A stretch of DNA of 7,680 bases, taken from assembly GCA_004357505.1 (NCBI GenBank), contig SMWC01000017.1, positions 1-7,680 on the forward strand, written 5' to 3'. This document shows positions 6,693 to 7,680 of this stretch, piece by piece. Below the pieces are notes generated by a model, which was not told the DNA's origin, did no database searches, and was given only the letters and a program-made list of their open reading frames with translations. This DNA comes from Gammaproteobacteria bacterium (GTDB taxonomy: Bacteria; Pseudomonadota; Gammaproteobacteria; Steroidobacterales; Rariloculaceae). Each line of letters opens with the position of its first letter. Within the stretch, counting starts at the first letter, position 1. Made by a program: the position numbers and the translations under genes.

Positions 6693-7680
6693 ATCATCGA
6701 ACAGTGTCATGGCTGGTCGGTGCTCTCGTCGTCCTGGCAATACTGGCCGCGATTGGACAGTGGCAACAGCAACCTCAAGCACAAAGCGGCGAAATGTTCC
6801 TACCGGGATTGCTGGAGTCACTCGACGACATCGTACGCATGGAGCTCGTAGGACGTGGGGAGGAACCTGTCGTTACGCTTGAGCGTGATGTGTCCGGATG
6901 GACGGTTCTGGAGCGGGACGGGTATCCCGCCGATCTGCGCAAGGTCCGCCATACACTGCTCAGTCTGGCCGAGACGCAGATCCTGGAAGCGAAGACCGCC
7001 GATTCGACCCTTTACGATCGTTTGGGCGTCGAAGCGGTCACAACCGACACTGCCGGGGGAATCGCCATCAGGCTCATCGGATCAACGGCACCTTTCGAGA
7101 TTATCGTCGGCGATGCTGCGGGCGATTATCGACGCTACGTCCGCCGCCAGAATGAAGACCAATCCTATCTGATCAACAGAGACCCCGAGCTCGGCACTTC
7201 GGCCACCGATTGGCTCGATGCAGCGATCGTTGACATCGATGGCGAGCGCATTCAGCAGGTGGCGGTGACCCGTCCGCAGGGCGAGACATTGGTCGTCTCC
7301 AAGGAGGTCCGCGGGCAGTCCAACTTCACGGTCGAGACTATTCCGGAAGAACGCAAACTGCGTTACGACAGTATCGCTAATGTCCTGGGTAACGTTCTCG
7401 AGCGCGTGACGTTGGATGACGTCGAGCGCTTAGGCGATACGACCGAAGAGATCATCGTCACTGAATTTCGCACTTTCGACGGCCTGGTGATAACCGCACG
7501 GTCGCTGGAACGCGATCAGGGGGCGTGGGTTAGCTTCGCGGCAACGGTTGACCCCATGCTACCGCCGGAGTCCGAAGAGACGCGAGTCGCCGCCGCGGCC
7601 GAAGCCGCGGCAATCAACGAACGCGTCCAAGGCTGGAGGTATCAGATTTCCACCTACAAATTCGAGCAATTGACGCGCAC
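6689..7680 (+). CDS. DUF4340 domain-containing protein, 3' end beyond window
   Basis: The frame is open from the ATG at 6689 to the right edge: 330 complete codons plus two bases, with no stop. The ATG overlaps the stop of the GldG-family gene (ATGA), and a weak purine run (AGAGA, 6677-6681) sits upstream. The protein opens with a short basic stretch and one hydrophobic helix (about 7-23), suggesting an inner-membrane anchor with a periplasmic body. DUF4340 features are GWTVLERDGYPAD (70-82), LAETQILEAKTAD (93-105) and YDRLGVE (109-115), followed by a beta-rich region. The terminal GWRYQISTYKFEQL (315-328) resembles the usual C-terminal end of the family, so probably only a few residues are missing. 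An Ala-rich helix lies at 300-308. No biochemical function is known to me; it typically accompanies GldG-type ABC operons. The family assignment is from recognised sequence pattern, not from a search. Confidence 0.88.
   Translation, partial: MNHRTVSWLVGALVVLAILAAIGQWQQQPQAQSGEMFLPGLLESLDDIVRMELVGRGEEPVVTLERDVSGWTVLERDGYPADLRKVRHTLLSLAETQILEAKTADSTLYDRLGVEAVTTDTAGGIAIRLIGSTAPFEIIVGDAAGDYRRYVRRQNEDQSYLINRDPELGTSATDWLDAAIVDIDGERIQQVAVTRPQGETLVVSKEVRGQSNFTVETIPEERKLRYDSIANVLGNVLERVTLDDVERLGDTTEEIIVTEFRTFDGLVITARSLERDQGAWVSFAATVDPMLPPESEETRVAAAAEAAAINERVQGWRYQISTYKFEQLTR
7592..7611. repeat. GC-rich perfect inverted repeat inside the DUF4340 gene
   Basis: GCCGCGGC occurs at 7592-7599 and again at 7604-7611, separated by CGAA. 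Because the unit is its own reverse complement, the pair can form an eight-base all-GC stem with a four-base loop. It encodes part of the Ala-rich stretch VAAAAEAAAI of the DUF4340 protein, so it may simply reflect GCC/GCG alanine codons. It is not followed by a T-run. Confidence 0.45.

Noticed and set aside
6855..7172. Two forward open frames within 6855-7172
   Set aside because: They overlap the DUF4340 gene in other frames. The DUF4340 frame has recognisable motifs and is open to the window edge, and these do not have motifs.

Overview
The window looks like chromosomal DNA from a Gram-negative bacterium, most likely a gammaproteobacterium or relative. The grounds are moderately high GC (high fifties percent by eye, not counted), a lipobox-type lipoprotein signal on a zinc-peptidase homologue, and an ABC operon of a layout common in proteobacteria. 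The taxonomic guess is an inference; there is no rRNA or other marker gene here. All supported genes are on the + strand. I see no mobile element, tRNA, rRNA or CRISPR array.

Layout: (1) Positions 1-189 hold no gene I can support. (2) Positions 190-2973 encode a 927-residue lipoprotein of the M16 (pitrilysin) family. It is a two-half fusion, with an intact HxxEH zinc motif in the N-terminal half and a degenerate second half. (3) A 140-base gap (2974-3113) holds a short perfect inverted repeat but no convincing terminator or promoter. (4) Positions 3114-7680 are a tightly packed four-gene operon: an ABC ATPase (GldA-like), an ABC-2 type six-helix permease (GldF-like), a membrane-anchored GldG-family auxiliary protein, and a DUF4340 protein that runs off the right edge. 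Junctions are a 4-base ATGA overlap, a 7-base gap, and another ATGA overlap, so translation is probably coupled.

How they may work together: the ATPase and permease would form an ABC-2 transporter in the inner membrane. The GldG-family protein has one membrane helix at each end and about 570 residues between them, and the DUF4340 protein has a single N-terminal anchor. Both probably place large domains in the periplasm next to the transporter. In Bacteroidetes, GldA, GldF and GldG are linked to gliding motility, but the same module is widespread in non-gliding proteobacteria, where its substrate and role are not established to my knowledge. The M16 lipoprotein upstream may be an independent gene; only proximity and shared orientation link it to the operon.

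Nothing here is clearly a new system. The most interesting content is this ABC/GldG/DUF4340 module of unknown substrate.
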